Assembly (NCBI RefSeq): GCF_011682055.1
Contig: NZ_JAAQOM010000016.1
Coordinates: forward strand, 62,001-126,000
From: Telluria antibiotica
Lineage (GTDB): Bacteria; Pseudomonadota; Gammaproteobacteria; Burkholderiales; Burkholderiaceae_D
Reading direction: 5' to 3'
Length of the DNA stretch: 64,000 nt
In this document: piece after piece, positions 12,602 through 22,332 of the stretch
Layout: every line of letters begins with the position of its first letter
Numbering within the stretch: the first letter of the stretch is position 1
Made by a program: the position numbers and the translations under genes
The notes under the pieces: model-generated
Databases searched by the model: none
What the model was told of the DNA's origin: nothing
Seen by the model: only the letters and a program-made list of their open reading frames with translations

Positions 12602-13369
12602 TCACGACTGCGGCAGGCCGTCGACGAACACCTTCAGTTCGCCGGGCGCGAAATCGGTCCACGTTTCGTTGGTCGTCAGCGGGGTTGTGACGATGATGGC
12701 GACGCGGTCGTTCGGCGTCGTCACCTGGGAAAAGTCGACAGACAGGTCTTCGTCGGCCAGACAGGCGGCCGCGAACGGGTATTTGCGCACGACGTAGCAC
12801 AGCTTTGTCGAGCAGTGCGCGAACAGCGCCGTGCCATCGGACAGCATCATGTTGAACGTGCCGTGGCGGGCGATGACGGCGACGAGGTCGGCGATCGCGG
12901 CGCGCAGCACGGGCAGCGCCGGCGATATGTCGCCGAAGCGGTCGCGCAATTGCTGCAGCAGGAAGCAGAAGGCCCGTTCGCTGTCGGTATTGCCCACCGG
13001 ACGGTACGGGCCGTCGAGGACGGGGTCGAAGCCCTTGAGGTCGCCGTTGTGGGCGAACACCCAATAGCGGCCCCACATCTCGCGCACGAACGGATGGCAG
13101 TTCTCCAGCGCCACCTGCCCTTGCGTCGCCTTGCGGATGTGGGCGATGACGTTCAGCGACTTGATCGGGTAATGCTTGATCAGCTCCGCGATCGGCGACG
13201 CGATGGCGGCCTGGTGGTCGACGAAATGGCGCACGCCGGCGCCCTCGAAGAAGGCGATGCCCCAGCCGTCGTGGTGCGTGTCCGTGCGTCCGCCACGATG
13301 GGCGAAGCCGGTAAAACTAAAAACAATGTCGGTGGGGACATTGCAATTCATGGCAAGAAGCTGACACAT
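12602..13369 (-). CDS. Class II glutamine amidotransferase (YafJ-like)
   Basis: A 255-residue Ntn-type glutamine amidotransferase domain protein. The catalytic Cys is residue 2 (MCQLLAMN), exposed after Met removal. Further family blocks are HRGGRTDTHHDGWGIAF near 25, IAHIRKATQGQV near 97, and FAHNGDL near 128, with GNTDSERAF near 146. It lacks any synthetase domain, like E. coli YafJ. The biological substrate for the released ammonia is unknown. It is transcribed away from the DUF3567 gene with a 120-bp gap in between that has no obvious feature. Confidence 0.9.
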   Translation of the reverse strand: MCQLLAMNCNVPTDIVFSFTGFAHRGGRTDTHHDGWGIAFFEGAGVRHFVDHQAAIASPIAELIKHYPIKSLNVIAHIRKATQGQVALENCHPFVREMWGRYWVFAHNGDLKGFDPVLDGPYRPVGNTDSERAFCFLLQQLRDRFGDISPALPVLRAAIADLVAVIARHGTFNMMLSDGTALFAHCSTKLCYVVRKYPFAAACLADEDLSVDFSQVTTPNDRVAIIVTTPLTTNETWTDFAPGELKVFVDGLPQS

Positions 13370-13489
13370 GGGTCAAGCTTACCATGCGATCGGAGTGACG
13401 GGGATGAAGAGGCGCCTGCGTCGCCGGCCGGGAAAGGGGCTGCGTCACGCAGGGGCGATGGCCGGCGCAGGATGCCCGGCCGGAGGACT

Positions 13490-13747
13490 TCAGTGCAGGA
13501 CGACCGGCTGGCTCATGAGGGTGTCGTACGAACCCAGGAAATCGTCGATTTCCTCCATGGTCGGTTCGCTCGCGATCAGGTTGTTGACATCACGCCGGAA
13601 CGCTTGCGCCAGTTTGCCGCCGATGAAAGCTTCGCGCCGGCCGGACTTGTCGACGATCTCGTAGCCGCCGAAGCGCAGTGCCTCGAGGTTGTGATCGACG
13701 CCAAATTCGACAACGCTGTACTGCTCGCTGTTATAGATCATGTTCAT
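13490..13747 (-). CDS. DUF3567 family protein
   Basis: An 85-residue protein starting MNMIYNSEQYSVVEFG and ending DTLMSQPVVLH. Both ends are characteristic of the small DUF3567 family of betaproteobacteria, whose function is unknown. AAGGAG stands 6 nt before the ATG, a strong ribosome binding site. No signal peptide or membrane segment is present. The 170 bp upstream, to the end of the CobW-like remnant, contain no gene. Confidence 0.88.
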   Translation of the reverse strand: MNMIYNSEQYSVVEFGVDHNLEALRFGGYEIVDKSGRREAFIGGKLAQAFRRDVNNLIASEPTMEEIDDFLGSYDTLMSQPVVLH

Positions 13748-13920
13748 GATGACTCCTTCACTCGATCAGATGGGTGCAAGGTTGTCGCCCGGCGGCGGAC
13801 GACGAATTTCGCACGACCTTTTCCACTTTTCTTCCATTACGATGAAGAGGTGGGGCCACTGGAACCGAATTCAAGAACCTCTACAACTTGTTACGATTTC
13901 ATCGACGAGCTGCGGAAGAT

Positions 13921-14319
13921 TCAGGCGTTCAGGTCGGAAGTCAGCCGTAACAGCTGATCGTATGGCTCGGAGTGCAACCACGATCGCAACTGATCAAGAT
14001 GCTCGCTGTCGGCGACACCGATGAAGATGCGGCTTGGGCGTCGACGGAGCAGGCGATTCAATGTTACACGCAAAACGAGATTGCCGGTGCAGCACAGGCA
14101 ACCGGGCGCGATCCGCGCAACGGCTTGGCCGGTGGGCAGGTCATCCAGGGGGGAGGTGCCGGACGCGAGGCCTTCGAGGATGATGGCCTGCTCGCCGTCT
14201 TCGTGCAGATCGGAAAGGCTGGCGGCGATCGCCGCTTCGCGCGCGCGGGCGCTGGCGCCCGTGACGAGGGTGAGGACAGTACGGGTATCGTCCGCCGTAC
14301 CGTCCGGGTTACTGCGCAC
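13921..14319 (-). CDS. Small CobW/COG0523-like remnant with CxCC motif
   Basis: A 132-residue protein. Its second half, IAPGCLCCTGNLVLRVTLNR then LLRRRPSRIFIGV, matches the zinc-binding GCxCC block and the following helix of COG0523 (CobW) GTPase metallochaperones. The N-terminus LVTGASARAREAAIAASL sits where the P-loop GxxGxGKT should be, but the glycine/lysine pattern is lost. The C-terminal half of a normal CobW protein is missing. It overlaps the ntrX stop region by 11 bp and appears to be the last gene of the rsmB-DUF4390-ntrY-ntrX operon. It may be a metal-binding small protein or a decaying gene. Confidence 0.6.
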   Translation of the reverse strand: MRSNPDGTADDTRTVLTLVTGASARAREAAIAASLSDLHEDGEQAIILEGLASGTSPLDDLPTGQAVARIAPGCLCCTGNLVLRVTLNRLLRRRPSRIFIGVADSEHLDQLRSWLHSEPYDQLLRLTSDLNA

Positions 14320-15052
14320 TCTTCTTGCCCAGCTTGCCCGGTTCGACGCCGAGCTGCTTGAGCTTGCGGTACAGGTGGGTACGCTCCAGGCCCGTCTTTT
14401 CGGCCACGCGCGTCATCGAGCCGCCTTCGCGGCCCAGGTGGTGTTCGAAGTACATACGCTCGAACGCATCGCGCGCCTCGCGCAGCGGCAGGTCGAACGA
14501 CAGCGTATAGCCGTGCGCATGCGCCTCGCCATTGCTGACGGGACGGGCGATGCCGATGGCGCTGCCTTGCGGCGGCTGGGGTGCGTACATGGGCTGCGCC
14601 TGCGCGCTCGGCTCCGGCATGGGTGCCGAGACGGACGCGGCGGACACCATCGGACGCGGCGCGATGGCCGGGGTACGCGCCACATCCTGGCCGCGCTGCA
14701 GGCCCTGCTGCACGGCTTTCAGCAGCTTTTGCAGGGCGATCGGTTTTTCGAGGAAGTTCAGCGCGCCGATGCGGGTCGCCTCGACGGCGGTGTCGATGGT
14801 GGCGTGGCCGGACATCATGATGACCGGCATCGTCAGCAGGCCGTCGCGCTGCCATTCCTTGAGCAGCGTGACGCCGTCCGTATCGGGCATCCAGATGTCG
14901 AGCAGCACCAGATCGGGCGTGCCCTGCTGGCGTGCCTGCCGGGCCTGCAGGGCATTTTCCGCAAGCTGGACCGCGTGCCCCTCGTCGCCAAGGATTTCCG
15001 AGAGCAGCTCGCGGATGCCCATTTCATCGTCAACTACGAGTATGTTCGCCAT
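14309..15052 (-). CDS. ntrX: NtrX-type response regulator without AAA+ domain
   Basis: A 247-residue response regulator paired with the adjacent NtrY kinase, probably regulating nitrogen or redox-linked genes. The receiver domain (1-120) has DDEMG near residue 8, phospho-acceptor DLVLLDIWMPD near 52, and MSGHATID. A Pro/Ala/Gln-rich linker (about 130-175) replaces the sigma-54 AAA+ domain of classical NtrX. The C-terminus is a Fis-type helix-turn-helix (MTRVAEKTGLERTHLYRKLK). Such AAA-less NtrX proteins occur in betaproteobacteria, so this is probably its native form. ATG 15052 gives the canonical MANILVVDDE start. Confidence 0.88.
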   Translation of the reverse strand: MANILVVDDEMGIRELLSEILGDEGHAVQLAENALQARQARQQGTPDLVLLDIWMPDTDGVTLLKEWQRDGLLTMPVIMMSGHATIDTAVEATRIGALNFLEKPIALQKLLKAVQQGLQRGQDVARTPAIAPRPMVSAASVSAPMPEPSAQAQPMYAPQPPQGSAIGIARPVSNGEAHAHGYTLSFDLPLREARDAFERMYFEHHLGREGGSMTRVAEKTGLERTHLYRKLKQLGVEPGKLGKKSAQ

Positions 15053-15158
15053 CTTTGTTATGCCTTTTATTATGACTCTCTCTACGGAGAATGCCGGAAA
15101 CCGCACGTCGCCTGGTGCATGTAACCGGCTCCCCTACAGCCAAGATTCTATGCGCGAT

Positions 15159-17447
15159 TCACGCTTCGGCCAAGTTCGCCTCTGGCGCTAACTTTAACAG
15201 CAAAATCGATACCGAAGCGCCAGTTCCATCGGTGCGGTTGGCAACGTCGATCCGGCCGCCGTGTTCGTCGATGATCTTCTTGACCATCGGCAGGCCCAGT
15301 CCGGTGCCGCGCGCCTTCGACGTGACGTACGGCTCGAACGCCCGCGACAGGATCTTCGGCGCGAATCCGGGCCCGTTGTCGACGATGGCCAGGCGCACCG
15401 CCGTGCCCGTGCAGCCGTCCGCGCCGACGTAGTGGATGGTCTCCGTCACGACGTCGACACGGGGCGCTTCGTCCTGCGCCGTGCGGTCGGCCAGCGCGTC
15501 CTGCGCGTTCTGCAGCAGGTTGTGGATCACCTGGCGCAGTTGCGTGGCGTCACCCATCACCTTCGGCAGGCCCGGCTGCAGGACCGGATGGATCACGTCC
15601 GAGCCGTCCTCGGCCAGGTAAAGATGGAGGATCTCGTCGATCAGGTCGTTCAAGTCCAGCGGCGCCAGCACGGCGGGCGGCGTGCGCGCATAGTCGCGGA
15701 AGTCGTCGACCATGCGCTTCATCGCCGCCACCTGGCTGACGATGGTATCGGTGGCCTTGTTCACGAGCGCGGCGGCGTCCGGGTCGACGCGGTCGACCAG
15801 CTTCATCTGCAGGCGCTCGGCCGACAGCTGGATCGGCGTCAGCGGGTTCTTGATCTCGTGCGCGAGGCGGCGCGCGACCTCGCCCCACGCGACGGAACGC
15901 TGGGCCGAGATCACGTCGGAGATGTCGTCGAACACGACGATGAAGCCGCTGCCCGCCCCCACCGGCAGGCGCGAGCCGCGCGCCAGCAGCGTGAGGTCGT
16001 GGCCATCGTCGGTGCCGGCGCGGCGCGGGATCTCGATCTGCTGCTGCCAGTGCGCCCGCCCGCGCCCGCGGCCTGCGGCCGACTGCGCGCTCTGCGCGGA
16101 GAACGCGCGCGTGACGGTGCCCGCGAACACTTCCAGGCCCTCGATCTCGTCGAGCGGCCGGCCGGCCAGCGACGCGACGTCGACCTGCAGGATGCGGTGC
16201 ACGGCATCGTTCGAGTTGACGACGACGCCGTCCGCATCCATCACGATCACGCCGGCCGACATGTTGGCGAGCACGGATTCCAGGTGAGCCTTCGCGCTTT
16301 CCAGCGCGGCGCGGTTGCGTTCGACGGCGGAGCGCGCCTCGAACAGCTGGCCCGTCATCGCATTGAACGATTGCGTCAGCGTGCCCAGTTCGTCGTTCGT
16401 TTCGACGATCGGGCGCGGCGACAGGTCGCCCTCGGCCACGGCGCGCGTGCCCTCGGCCAGCACGAGCAGCGGCTGCGCCAGGTTGCCCGCGATGAGGAAC
16501 GATGCGCCCGTCGCGGAAAAGATCGCCAGCAGCAACGTGAGGATCAGCGTGCCGATGTACATCTTGCGCAGGCCCGTGCGCGCGGCGAATCGTTCCTGGT
16601 ATTCGCGGTACGCCGTCGACAGCACGGCGGCGTTGGACGCAAGGTTGACGGGCACGGCCTGCGTGAGCTGCAGGTAGCGCGGCGCCATGCCCGGCGGTTC
16701 CGGCACGGCCACGACGACGCGCAGGCGCAGGCCGGTGGCGGCGTCGAGCGCGCTCGGCTGGTCGCCGTGCGCCTCGCGGAAGTCGTCCTCGATGCCGCCC
16801 TCCGGCCGCGCATACCCGCCCGGCATCGCGGCCTGCTTGAGCATCTGGGGCGTCGGCAGGTCGGCGGCCAGGTCCGTGCGGGGGTCTTCGGCCGTGCCGG
16901 CGACGAGCTTGCCGCCCGCATCGACCAGCAGCGCGCTCTGCATGCCGTCGCCGTCGTCGAGCGCGCGCTTGAGGATGGACGAGACGTCCTGTCCGCCCTG
17001 CCCCGCCAGCGTCGCGGCGACGGTGCCGGCGTTGGCGCTCAGGTCCGCCAGCGCTTCGTCGAGGGCGGCGCGCGACAGGTTCAGGCCGGAATCGAGCGCC
17101 GCCTCGATCTTGACGTCGAACCACGATTCGATCGAGTGCGAGACGAACTGCACGGACACCATGAACACGACGAGCCCGGGCAGGATGCCCACGCTCGTGA
17201 ACAGGACCATCAGGCGCACCATCAGGCGCGAGCCGAACTTGCCGGCCTTGTAGCGCGAATACAGGCGCCAGAACGCGACCAGCACGAGCACGAACAGCGC
17301 GCCCGCCACGCCGAGGATCATGCCGAACAGCCAGGTGAAGTCGTGGGCGAAGAAGCCCGTGTTGCTGGAGGCGGACGCGAGCAGGAACAGCAGGATCGAC
17401 GCGATCGCGCTGCCGATCACGAGGGCGTAGCGCAGGGCCCGGATCAC
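15159..17447 (-). CDS. ntrY: NtrY-type membrane sensor histidine kinase
   Basis: A 762-residue kinase. Two N-terminal hairpins of membrane segments occur in the first 110 residues, followed by an extracytoplasmic region (about 110-290) and a further membrane segment (LILTLLLAIFSATGASFLI). A HAMP domain (LAQPLLVLAEGTRAVAEGDL) and a PAS domain (about 375-490) follow. HisKA has LAHEIKNPLTPIQ, and HATPase_c has VDNGPGFAPKIL and GTGLGLPMVKKIIDEHGG. It starts with GTG 17447, 3 bp after the DUF4390 stop, with GGAG about 8 nt upstream. NtrX is its likely partner. The domain order is standard for NtrY. Confidence 0.93.
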   Translation of the reverse strand: MIRALRYALVIGSAIASILLFLLASASSNTGFFAHDFTWLFGMILGVAGALFVLVLVAFWRLYSRYKAGKFGSRLMVRLMVLFTSVGILPGLVVFMVSVQFVSHSIESWFDVKIEAALDSGLNLSRAALDEALADLSANAGTVAATLAGQGGQDVSSILKRALDDGDGMQSALLVDAGGKLVAGTAEDPRTDLAADLPTPQMLKQAAMPGGYARPEGGIEDDFREAHGDQPSALDAATGLRLRVVVAVPEPPGMAPRYLQLTQAVPVNLASNAAVLSTAYREYQERFAARTGLRKMYIGTLILTLLLAIFSATGASFLIAGNLAQPLLVLAEGTRAVAEGDLSPRPIVETNDELGTLTQSFNAMTGQLFEARSAVERNRAALESAKAHLESVLANMSAGVIVMDADGVVVNSNDAVHRILQVDVASLAGRPLDEIEGLEVFAGTVTRAFSAQSAQSAAGRGRGRAHWQQQIEIPRRAGTDDGHDLTLLARGSRLPVGAGSGFIVVFDDISDVISAQRSVAWGEVARRLAHEIKNPLTPIQLSAERLQMKLVDRVDPDAAALVNKATDTIVSQVAAMKRMVDDFRDYARTPPAVLAPLDLNDLIDEILHLYLAEDGSDVIHPVLQPGLPKVMGDATQLRQVIHNLLQNAQDALADRTAQDEAPRVDVVTETIHYVGADGCTGTAVRLAIVDNGPGFAPKILSRAFEPYVTSKARGTGLGLPMVKKIIDEHGGRIDVANRTDGTGASVSILLLKLAPEANLAEA

Positions 17448-17450
17448 GGC

Positions 17451-18014
17451 TTACTCCGCACGGTAGGTGAAGGTCTTCTTGTGCGAGGCCAGGCGCCAGT
17501 CCGAATTATTGAAGGCGTCGACCTGGAGCGGCTTCGACAGGAAGTCGCGGTCCATGAACATGCGCAGCGTGACGTTGTAGGTCTCGCCCGGCTTGAGCGC
17601 GCCCTTCGACGCGATCAGCCAGCGGGCCGGCCGGCGGATCGCGAGCAGCGCGTCGTCGAGCGTGTCGAAGTTCTGCTGGATGCTGCCGAGGACGGAGACG
17701 TGGTACACGCGGAACAGCACGTCGTAGCTCAACTTGACCGTGCGACGCGACGAAACGGCATGGTCGTCGGTCCACCACCAGCGCGGCCGGGTCAGCTCGA
17801 TCTCGGTGGTGAACGACAGGGCGACGCCGTGCTGGATGGCCTGCTCCAGGCCCGGCGTCAAATCAAAAGCGTAGGCGGCCGACAAGCGATAGCCGTCGTC
17901 GGAAGCCTCGATGCTGGCGCGCGTGATTTCGATTCCTTCGGCCGCCTGCGCTGTCGCGCATGTCAATGCCAGCATGAGCTGGCAGGCGAGGAGGAGGAAA
18001 AAACGTACAGTCAC
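17451..18014 (-). CDS. DUF4390 family exported protein
   Basis: A 187-residue protein with a clear signal peptide (MTVRFFLLLACQLMLALTCA then TAQAAEG). A DUF4390 body follows (LTRPRWWWTDDHAV, then LIASKGALKPGETYNVTLRM). Function is unknown, but in betaproteobacteria it regularly sits between rsmB and ntrY, as here. It is 33 bp from rsmB and 3 bp from ntrY, indicating one transcript. Confidence 0.88.
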   Translation of the reverse strand: MTVRFFLLLACQLMLALTCATAQAAEGIEITRASIEASDDGYRLSAAYAFDLTPGLEQAIQHGVALSFTTEIELTRPRWWWTDDHAVSSRRTVKLSYDVLFRVYHVSVLGSIQQNFDTLDDALLAIRRPARWLIASKGALKPGETYNVTLRMFMDRDFLSKPLQVDAFNNSDWRLASHKKTFTYRAE

Positions 18015-18047
18015 TAGGGGCCAGAGCCTTAAAAAGCGTTGTCGGGA

Positions 18048-19685
18048 TTACTCACGCTCGGCCTTCTGGAACAGGGCGTAGAACAGACCGTCATGATCCT
18101 GCCCGGCGCCACTTCGAGGAAGCAGTTGGCCCGGCGCGTCGAGACGGACCGCACCGTGGCGCGCCGCGAAGGCGGCGGCCTGCGCTTCCGATTCCTGCGG
18201 CCAGAGCGAACATGTCACGAACAGCAATTTACCATCGGGTCGGAGCATCTGCCAAAGATTGTCGAGTATTTTGCTGGAAAGTGTTGCAAGTTGGTGGGTG
18301 TCACTCTTGCGGCGTAACCAGCGGATATCCGGGTGGCGGCGCACGATGCCGGACGCCGTGCACGGCACGTCGGCGAGGATGCGGTCGTATTGACGGCCAT
18401 CCCACCAATCCGTCGCTTCGGCCGCGCCCGCCTTGACGGTCGCGGCGAGGCCGAGGCGCTGCAGGTTCTGGTCGACGCGCACGAGGCGGCGGGCATCCGC
18501 ATCGAGCGCCGTCAGGTCGACGTCCGCCGTCTCCAGGATGTGCCCGCTCTTGCCGCCCGGGGCCGCGCACGCGTCCAGCACGCGCATGCCGTCGCGCAGG
18601 TCGAGCAGCGGCGCGGCCAGCTGGGCGCCCGCGTCCTGCACGGACACGACGCCGTCGGCAAAGCCCGGGATCTGCGTCACGCCCACGGCCTGCGCGAGGC
18701 GCACGGCGCCGGGGCCCACCTGCTCCGCGTGCATGCCGGCGGCGGCCAGCGTCTTCAGATAGGTGTCGACGTCGGTCTTGCGGCGGTTCACGCGCAACGT
18801 GAGCGGCGGCTGCCGGTTGCCGGCCGCGAGGATGGCCTGCCAGTCGCCCGGATACGCCGCGCGCACGGCATCGATCCACCACTGCGGGTAATTCCACTGG
18901 GCCACCGGGTCGCGCAGCGCCGTGACCAGCAGCCCTTCGCGCTCGCGCAGGAAGCGGCGCAGCACGGCGTTCACCATCGCCTTCGCGTGGGCGAAATCCG
19001 GATGGGCGGCCGCGGCGCCGACGGCCTGGTCGACGACGGTGAAGGCTTCATACGGCGGCTCCTTGCCTTCGGGCGGGTCGAGCAGCGCCAGCGCGCATTC
19101 CAGCAGCCCGGCCAGCATGGCGGGCTCGGGTGCCTTGCTCGTCATCTGGCCCAGCAGGATGCCGCTGCGGCCCAGTTGACGCATCGCGCGGTAGGCGATG
19201 TCCTGCATGGCGCCCCGTGCCTGCGGCGGCGCGTCCCACGCGTGGGCCACCTCGGCCAGTGCCTGGGGCAACGCCATGCCGGCGCGCACGCGCGCGAGGC
19301 TGCTCGCCGCGCCCAGCAGGGCGAACGCGAGGGAGTCTTCGCGCAGCGCGGGACGGTAGTCGGGCTGGGCCGGCGCCTTGACTTCGTAGCTGTGGCGCAA
19401 TCGCGAACCGTCGTCCGGCCGGGATTGCGCATAGCCGGCGTCGCGCGGGGCCGGCTCGACGCGTTGCGGGCCGCGCGGGGCCGGCTCGCGCGGTACGCCG
19501 GGCTTCGCCTCGCGTCCCGCAGCGTTGCCGGGGCCGGCCTTCGGACTGCCCGTCCCCACCCCTTTCCCTGCCTGAGGGCCACCCGGCCGGGCCGGGCCCG
19601 CACCCTTCCCGCCGGGGCGGCCGCGCCGGGTATCGGCCGCCGGGGCCTTCGGTTTGAGGGTGAGCGTCGGGCGCTTTTCGGTCAT
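18048..19685 (-). CDS. rsmB: 16S rRNA m5C967 methyltransferase RsmB
   Basis: Methylates C967 of 16S rRNA. At 545 residues it is longer than E. coli RsmB (about 430) because of a basic, Gly/Pro/Arg-rich N-terminal extension of about 100 residues. Then come a NusB-like RNA-binding domain (about 110-240) and the SAM-dependent domain. The latter has [13 protein letters not shown] near 355, [19 protein letters not shown] near 430, and the second catalytic cysteine in [13 protein letters not shown] near 495. It is the first gene of the ntrYX operon and divergent from argS. Confidence 0.95.
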   Translation of the reverse strand: MTEKRPTLTLKPKAPAADTRRGRPGGKGAGPARPGGPQAGKGVGTGSPKAGPGNAAGREAKPGVPREPAPRGPQRVEPAPRDAGYAQSRPDDGSRLRHSYEVKAPAQPDYRPALREDSLAFALLGAASSLARVRAGMALPQALAEVAHAWDAPPQARGAMQDIAYRAMRQLGRSGILLGQMTSKAPEPAMLAGLLECALALLDPPEGKEPPYEAFTVVDQAVGAAAAHPDFAHAKAMVNAVLRRFLREREGLLVTALRDPVAQWNYPQWWIDAVRAAYPGDWQAILAAGNRQPPLTLRVNRRKTDVDTYLKTLAAAGMHAEQVGPGAVRLAQAVGVTQIPGFADGVVSVQDAGAQLAAPLLDLRDGMRVLDACAAPGGKSGHILETADVDLTALDADARRLVRVDQNLQRLGLAATVKAGAAEATDWWDGRQYDRILADVPCTASGIVRRHPDIRWLRRKSDTHQLATLSSKILDNLWQMLRPDGKLLFVTCSLWPQESEAQAAAFAARHGAVRLDAPGQLLPRSGAGQDHDGLFYALFQKAERE

Positions 19686-19796
19686 GGCAATCGATCAATG
19701 CATAAAGACGCACATTGTAACGGGTACGGGTTGCGCAGGCTTAAGCGAGGCTTGTACCTGCGTCCCCGGACGGTATTGCGCGGTTCGGCAAACCAG

Positions 19797-19802
19797 TATA
19801 AT
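19797..19802 (+). promoter_or_regulatory. Possible -10 box for argS
   Basis: TATAAT lies 66 bp before the argS ATG. A weak -35-like TTGCGC is at 19776 with a 15-bp spacer. The rsmB/argS divergent gap (19686-19868) contains nothing else recognisable. Confidence 0.35.
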
Positions 19803-19868
19803 GATCGCTGTTTGCCCGCGGGATCGTCCGCGCTGCGCCTCCGTCTATTATATTTTCGACCACAGTTC

Positions 19869-21581
19869 ATGCTCGCCCAACAAAAACAAGAGATCGTTGC
19901 CCTGTTCCAGGCCGCGCTGGCCCCCATCGTTGCGGGTAGCGACCTTTCGCCTAACGTCGTGCTGGAACGTCCGCGCGACCCCAGCCACGGCGACATCGCC
20001 TGCAACATCGCCATGCAGCTGGCCAAGCCCCTGAAAACGAACCCGCGCGAACTGGCCACCCGCCTCGTCGCCGCGCTGCTGGCCGATCCGAAGGCACAGG
20101 GCCTGGTCGAATCCGCCGACGTGGCCGGCCCCGGCTTCATCAACCTGCGCGTGGCCGCGAGCGCCAAGCAGTCCGTCGTCAAGACCGTACTGCAGCAGGG
20201 CGCAGCGTTCGGCAGCGGCGAATCGGGCAACGGCCACCACGTGATCATCGAATTCGTGTCCGCGAACCCGACCGGCCCCCTGCACGTGGGCCACGGCCGC
20301 CAGGCGGCGCTGGGCGACGCGCTGTCGTCGCTGTTCGAATCGCAGGGCCACCAGGTCACGCGCGAGTTCTATTACAACGACGCGGGCGTGCAGATCCTTA
20401 CCCTGGCCAACTCGGTGCAGGCGCGCGCACGCGGCTTCCGCCCGGGCGACGTCGAATGGCCGGAGTCGGCCTACAACGGCGACTACATCCAGGACATCGC
20501 CGACGATTTCCTCGCCAGGAAGACGGTCTCGGCCAGCGACGGCCAGCCCGCCACCGCGAGCGGCGACACCAACGACATCGAATCGATCCGCCGTTTCGCC
20601 GTCACGTACCTGCGCAACGAGCAGGACCAGGACCTGCAGGCGTTCGGCGTGAAGTTCGACAATTACTATCTCGAGTCGTCGCTGTACACGGACGGCAAGG
20701 TCGAGGCGGCCGTGCAAGCGCTCGTCGACGCCGGCGTCACGTACGAGCAGGACGGCGCGCTGTGGCTCAAGACGACGGACTACGGCGACGACAAGGACCG
20801 CGTGATGCGCAAGTCCGACGGCACCTACACGTACTTCGTGCCGGACGTCGCGTACCACATCCAGAAATTCAAGCGCGGCTTCGACCAGGCCATCAACGTG
20901 CAAGGCAGCGACCACCACGGCACCATCGCCCGCGTGCGCGCGGGCCTGCAGGCCGTGAACATCGGCATCCCGCAGGGCTACCCCGACTACGTGCTGCACA
21001 AGATGGTCACCGTCATGAAGAACGGCGAGGAGGTCAAGATCTCCAAGCGCGCCGGTTCGTACGTGACGGTGCGCGACCTGATCGAATGGTCGGGCAACGG
21101 CGACGTGACCCGCGGCCGCGACGCCGTGCGCTTCTTCCTCATCTCGCGCAAGGCCGATACGGAATTCGTGTTCGACGTCGACGTCGCCCTCGCCACCAAC
21201 GACGAGAACCCCGTCTATTACGTGCAGTATGCCCACGCGCGCATCTGCTCGGCCCTCGCGAACTGGGGCGGCGACGTCGCGCAACTGACGAACGTCGACC
21301 TCTCCCCGCTGACGAATTCGCACGAATCGGGCCTGCTGGCGAAGCTGTCCGCATACCCCGAGATGCTGCAGCGCGCGCTCGTCGAGCTGGGCCCGCACCA
21401 GGTCGCGTTCTACCTGCGCGACCTGGCCGCCGACCTGCACAGCTATTACTTCGCCCACAAATGGCTGCTCGACGACGACGAGCCGACGAAGCTCGCGCGC
21501 CTCGCGCTGGCGGCCTCCATCCGCCAGGTGCTGCGCAACGGCCTGGCCCTGATCGGCGTTTCGGCGCCGGAGAAGATGTAA
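19869..21581 (+). CDS. argS: Arginyl-tRNA synthetase
   Basis: Class I aminoacyl-tRNA synthetase, 570 residues from ATG 19869 ([19 protein letters not shown]). It has the N-terminal Arg-S additional domain and the HIGH-type motif in [20 protein letters not shown] near residue 125. The KMSKS-equivalent is [13 protein letters not shown] near 388. The C-terminal DALR anticodon-binding domain has [13 protein letters not shown] and the ending [16 protein letters not shown]. The frame is open far upstream, through the antisense of rsmB, but this start has the family N-terminus. It opens a plus-strand gene run reaching 26.5 kb. Confidence 0.96.
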   Translation: MLAQQKQEIVALFQAALAPIVAGSDLSPNVVLERPRDPSHGDIACNIAMQLAKPLKTNPRELATRLVAALLADPKAQGLVESADVAGPGFINLRVAASAKQSVVKTVLQQGAAFGSGESGNGHHVIIEFVSANPTGPLHVGHGRQAALGDALSSLFESQGHQVTREFYYNDAGVQILTLANSVQARARGFRPGDVEWPESAYNGDYIQDIADDFLARKTVSASDGQPATASGDTNDIESIRRFAVTYLRNEQDQDLQAFGVKFDNYYLESSLYTDGKVEAAVQALVDAGVTYEQDGALWLKTTDYGDDKDRVMRKSDGTYTYFVPDVAYHIQKFKRGFDQAINVQGSDHHGTIARVRAGLQAVNIGIPQGYPDYVLHKMVTVMKNGEEVKISKRAGSYVTVRDLIEWSGNGDVTRGRDAVRFFLISRKADTEFVFDVDVALATNDENPVYYVQYAHARICSALANWGGDVAQLTNVDLSPLTNSHESGLLAKLSAYPEMLQRALVELGPHQVAFYLRDLAADLHSYYFAHKWLLDDDEPTKLARLALAASIRQVLRNGLALIGVSAPEKM

Positions 21582-21607
21582 GCGTTCCACATACACACTC
21601 GCACTAC

Positions 21608-22318
21608 ATGACCGCTTTCCGTAATCGCTCTCCCCGTTCTTTCACGCGCCGGCGCGGCAGTACGCTCACCGGCCTTATCATCGGCCTGATCCTCGGCCTC
21701 GGCATCGCGGTCGCGGTCGCGCTGACGATCACGAAGGGCGCGTCGCCGTTCACCGACAAGACCGTCAAGGCGGGCCGTCCGGCCGACCCGGCGCCGGGCC
21801 AGGCCCAGGACCCGAACAAGCCGATGTACGCGAACCGCGACGCGGCGCGCCAGGCGAACAAGGAGATCGCGGAAAAAGCGGCAACGCGGACCGACGGCGC
21901 ACCGGCCGCGGCCGACACCAAGCGGGTCGATGCCAAGCCGGCCGATGCCGACCCGCTGGGCCAGGCCATCGCCACGATGAAGGACGCGGCGCCGGCCAAG
22001 CCGGACCACAAACCCGACACCCGCGTCGCGTCCGCATCGCCCACCCCGGCGCCCGCGCCGGCCGCCGGCGCCGCGACGGGCGACTACGTGTACTACCTGC
22101 AGGCCGGCGCGTTCCGCGACGTGTCCGACGCGGAAGCGGCGCGCGCCAAGCTCGCGCTGCTGGGCTTCGAGGCGGCGATCAGCGACCGCACGAGCGACAG
22201 CGGCGTGCTGCACCGCGTGCGCATCGGCCCGTACAACCAGGTCGAGGCCATGAACAAGGCGCGCGCCAAGCTGCTCGACAGCGGCGTCGACGTCGCCATC
22301 GTCCGCAACCAGCGCTGA
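21608..22318 (+). CDS. SPOR-domain membrane protein (FtsN-like)
   Basis: A 236-residue bitopic protein with a basic cytoplasmic N-terminus and one membrane segment (LIIGLILGLGIAVAVALTI, about 20-40). A Pro/Ala/Lys-rich periplasmic linker (about 45-155) leads to a C-terminal SPOR domain (YYLQAGAFRDVSDAEAARAK, then SGVLHRVRIGPYN). SPOR domains bind denuded septal peptidoglycan, so it is probably a divisome component related to FtsN. It begins 26 bp after argS, a position often taken by FtsN-like SPOR genes in betaproteobacteria. Confidence 0.88.
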   Translation: MTAFRNRSPRSFTRRRGSTLTGLIIGLILGLGIAVAVALTITKGASPFTDKTVKAGRPADPAPGQAQDPNKPMYANRDAARQANKEIAEKAATRTDGAPAAADTKRVDAKPADADPLGQAIATMKDAAPAKPDHKPDTRVASASPTPAPAPAAGAATGDYVYYLQAGAFRDVSDAEAARAKLALLGFEAAISDRTSDSGVLHRVRIGPYNQVEAMNKARAKLLDSGVDVAIVRNQR

Positions 22319-22332
22319 TCCGAAAGACTGCC

